Positions 61,982 to 64,000 of a stretch of DNA of 64,000 bases are shown piece by piece. The DNA is from Sphingopyxis sp. PAMC25046 (GTDB lineage: Bacteria; Pseudomonadota; Alphaproteobacteria; Sphingomonadales; Sphingomonadaceae), in NCBI RefSeq assembly GCF_004795895.1, contig NZ_CP039250.1, positions 2,790,001-2,854,000 of the forward strand. Direction: 5' to 3'. The notes beneath the pieces were generated by a model. It was not told where the DNA came from. It ran no database searches and saw only the letters and a list, made by a program, of their open reading frames with translations. Positions within the stretch are counted from its first letter, which is position 1; every line of letters begins with the position of its first letter. A program made the translations under genes and the position numbers.

Positions 61982-62590
61982 ATGACCGATTTCATCCTGA
62001 ACCTGATCCAGAGCTGGGGCTATGCGGGGATTTTCATCCTCATGTTCATCGAGAACGTGTTTCCGCCTATCCCGTCCGAAGTGATCATGGGGCTGGGCGG
62101 GATCGCCGTCGCGCAGGGCCGATTCGATTTCTGGACGCTCGTCGCGGTCGCGGTCGCGGGCACGACTGCCGGCAACTGGATTTGGTACGCGATCGGGCGC
62201 TGGATCGGGTATGAGCGGCTCAAACCCTTCATCGACCGCCACGGCCGCTGGCTGACGCTCGACTGGGACGAAGTCGAACGGATGCACAATTTCTTCCTGA
62301 AATATGGCCCGGCCATCGTGTTCATCGCGCGTTTCATGCCCGTCGCGCGAACGATGGTATCGCTGCCCGCGGGCATGGTGCGGATGAACCAGCTGAAATT
62401 CCTGATCTGGACCGCCGCCGGGTCGACGATCTGGATCGCCGCGCTCGCCGGCGCGGGCAACTGGTTCGGCGGGAAGTTCGCCAATCTAGACGCGTTTGTC
62501 GGCCCGGTGGCGCTAGTCGCGATCGGCTCGCTGATCGCGCTCTATATCTACCGGGTCGTCACCTGGAAGTCGAAAACGAAGGGCGAATGA
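61982..62590 (+). CDS. DedA family membrane protein
   Basis: 202 residues. The DedA/SNARE-associated fold: FIENVFPPIPSEVIMGLGGIA (the reentrant E-x-x-x-P-x-P-E motif), WIWYAIGRWIGYERLKPFIDRHG, and FFLKYGPAIVFIARFMPVARTMVSLPAGM (F-x-R-x3-x-R motif), with four to five hydrophobic segments. The family is tied to lipid flipping and membrane potential. Starts 22 nt after gshB and is probably co-transcribed. Confidence 0.92.
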   Translation: MTDFILNLIQSWGYAGIFILMFIENVFPPIPSEVIMGLGGIAVAQGRFDFWTLVAVAVAGTTAGNWIWYAIGRWIGYERLKPFIDRHGRWLTLDWDEVERMHNFFLKYGPAIVFIARFMPVARTMVSLPAGMVRMNQLKFLIWTAAGSTIWIAALAGAGNWFGGKFANLDAFVGPVALVAIGSLIALYIYRVVTWKSKTKGE

Positions 62591-62736
62591 CTGGCCTTTT
62601 GCCGCAGCGGCGACGGCTGCTATCGGTTGTTAGCGGCCATCGCATCCCGATCGGCCGTGATCGACCAAAACGGGGTGGAAAGCGGGCGTAGCACTCCTAG
62701 CTAAACCGGCTCAAATCTACGCTGCGAACTACGCCG

Positions 62737-63573
62737 CTAAATTCGCGCCCGCTCAACTGTTTCCGTCATGACCTCACGCTCGACCTCGCCACCGGCTTCG
62801 GTCTTCGTTTTTTCAATTGAGATCGTTCGCTTCCAAACTCGGCCCTGCGCATTCGCTCTCAGGATCACTTCGATCGTGCCGGTAACCTGTTCAGCTTTTC
62901 GTTTCGCGTATGCCTCTTCAAAGGAGATTGGCTTCCCCATGATTTTACCAACGATGACATCGCTTTGCGCGTCAGCACGATGAAAATAATCCTCGTTAGC
63001 AGCCATATCGACGGAGAATGTATGGCTCTCGCCATCGACACTTTGAAGCCGGCCAGAATCGATGGCTGCGGGGTGGCTGAAGGTCGCCCCTTCAATTAAA
63101 TGATCCGGCTGAATCTTGATGGCCCGGATCGTTTCCAGGATGGCATCGGGATCGCATTCCACCTGGAACGCATTCCAGGTGAAGTACCAAGTGCCACACG
63201 CATCCACGGGAATTTCAGCGGCTTTGAGCCATGCGTCGCGACGCTCTTCTAACTCGCCTCGATTGAGAAGCTTCATGCTACCATTGCTGGCCTCAAAAAT
63301 GCGCACCGGAAATTGCCAGTTGATGAGGCGTGCTTTGTCGTCAGGCTCAGCTATTTCATAGAGCCGTTCGACTCCGTTGTCGCGGAGAGCCAAAATCTGT
63401 TCGAGATATTCATGCCCGCCGCTGCTGCTCGAGGATGAACCGTTCTCTCCCTTACTCTCAGATTGATGGAACAAAGTAATTCGAAACTGATCGCCAATCT
63501 TCTCGTCTTGCGCCTGCCCCCAAACTGGCGCCGACAGAAAGACCAGAAGAACGCATAGTGTTGCAAGTTTCAT
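62737..63573 (-). CDS. Secreted protein of unknown function
   Basis: 278 residues with a signal peptide (MKLATLCVLLVFLSAPVWGQ), a Ser/Gly-rich linker (SKGENGSSSSSSGGHEYL) and a mixed charged body including CGTWYFTWNAFQVECDPDA, which has two cysteines for a possible disulfide. Base composition is less GC-rich and codon use differs from its neighbours, suggesting later acquisition. No recognisable family. The ATG ending at 63573 gives the signal peptide; the frame extends to 63609. Confidence 0.72.
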   Translation of the reverse strand: MKLATLCVLLVFLSAPVWGQAQDEKIGDQFRITLFHQSESKGENGSSSSSSGGHEYLEQILALRDNGVERLYEIAEPDDKARLINWQFPVRIFEASNGSMKLLNRGELEERRDAWLKAAEIPVDACGTWYFTWNAFQVECDPDAILETIRAIKIQPDHLIEGATFSHPAAIDSGRLQSVDGESHTFSVDMAANEDYFHRADAQSDVIVGKIMGKPISFEEAYAKRKAEQVTGTIEVILRANAQGRVWKRTISIEKTKTEAGGEVEREVMTETVERARI

Positions 63574-63668
63574 CGTCGGAACGTTATGTTGGTTCACTCC
63601 AATTTCCAAGGTTCATTCCTCTCCGATGCGAGCGTCCGCAACCGACCGGAAGAGGGCATTCCCATTAC

Positions 63669-63757
63669 CGTCACCCCGGGCTTGACCCGGGGCCTGCCTT
63701 GCCTTTTCGCCGTCGTCAGGAAGAAAAGGCGGGTCCCGGGTCAAGCCCGGGATGACG
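63669..63757. repeat. REP-like inverted repeat pair, second copy of the 37415 type
   Basis: CGTCACCCCGGGCTTGACCC at the left and GGGTCAAGCCCGGGATGACG at the right, inverted copies around a spacer that itself contains CTTTTC/GAAAAG. Same organisation as 37415-37506. Confidence 0.72.
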
Positions 63758-63801
63758 AAAGTGAGAGCATGCAATGGCAGCCCCCCACCTCAAAGCGGCT
63801 C

Positions 63802-64000
63802 TCACGCCCGCGGATGCGCGCTCCGATAAATGTCGAGCAAATGCGCGGCATCGACCGCCGTATAGACCTGCGTCGAGGCAAGGCTCGCATGGCCGAGCAA
63901 TTCCTGCAAACTCCGCAGATCGGCGCCGCCCGCGAGCAGGTGCGTCGCGAAGCTGTGGCGCAGCGCGTGCGGCGTCGTGCGTTCGGGCAGGCCCAGCGCG
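63802..64000 (-). CDS. XerC/XerD-type tyrosine recombinase, C-terminal end (N-terminus outside window)
   Basis: The visible 65 residues end a tyrosine recombinase: [25 protein letters not shown] (the H-x-x-R motif), then [23 protein letters not shown] with the second His and the nucleophilic Tyr, ending [12 protein letters not shown]. This is the pattern of XerC/XerD, which resolve chromosome dimers at dif. No dif-like site or mobile element is visible nearby, so it is probably the housekeeping gene. Confidence 0.85.
   Translation of the reverse strand, partial: ALGLPERTTPHALRHSFATHLLAGGADLRSLQELLGHASLASTQVYTAVDAAHLLDIYRSAHPRA

Overview
The window is a GC-rich chromosomal segment of an alphaproteobacterium, most likely a sphingomonad (Sphingopyxis-like). 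The reasons are the two large TonB-dependent receptors, one with a FecI/FecR pair, the NEIIVTAQKRE-type motif after the receptor signal peptide, the ccm cytochrome c maturation genes, and many tightly overlapping ATGA/GTGA/TTGA gene junctions. The genus is inferred from gene content only.

Left part (1-25.9 kb): a truncated secreted protein; a FecA-type receptor divergent from its sigma factor and FecR-like anti-sigma factor; a TetR gene divergent from a PF10118 protein/DUF2147 pair with a good palindromic operator; an AraC regulator divergent from an esterase/PaiB/acetylpolyamine amidohydrolase operon; a small AHH-nuclease gene overlapping a DUF4261-like gene; kup; the overlapping ccmCDEFGHI operon; arr (rifamycin ADP-ribosyltransferase); a leucine-dehydrogenase-like gene; tRNA-His; a 2OG-Fe(II) oxygenase; a SIMPL protein; and an ABC-F ATPase.

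Middle part (26.0-53.7 kb): the most notable region, a roughly 27 kb catabolic island. It holds a TonB receptor, three GSTs, two SDRs, an MFS transporter, NTF2-fold and carboxymuconolactone-decarboxylase-like proteins, an SMP-30 lactonase, a VOC protein, two acyl-CoA ligases, a MetE-C-like zinc alkyltransferase, an operon of ligase, hydrolase, APH kinase, enolase-like protein, D-2-hydroxyacid dehydrogenase and hydrolase, two MarR regulators, an FMN reductase, convergent leuD/leuC-like genes, and an APH kinase/acyl-CoA dehydrogenase pair. Seven promoter regions carry the same 12-bp palindrome or a relative of it (consensus TTAGtATaCTAA). This has the TTAG-N4-CTAA form of the SlyA/MarR operator, so the island is probably one regulon. 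The APH/ACAD pair resembles the kinase/dehydrogenase pair used for 4-hydroxyacyl-CoA catabolism. The substrate is unknown.

Right part (53.8-64 kb): an EamA permease, the C-terminal remnant of a siroheme-synthase methyltransferase, a small membrane protein, a DUF4287/TetR operon divergent from an NRDE (TANGO2-like) gene, infC with a probable AUA start, the conserved LpoA-type lipoprotein gene divergent from rsmI-yraN-gshB-dedA, a secreted protein of unknown function, and the C-terminus of a XerC/D recombinase running off the end.

Palindromic intergenic repeats (several REP-like families) lie mostly between convergent genes. No CRISPR array, insertion sequence, prophage or replication origin was seen.
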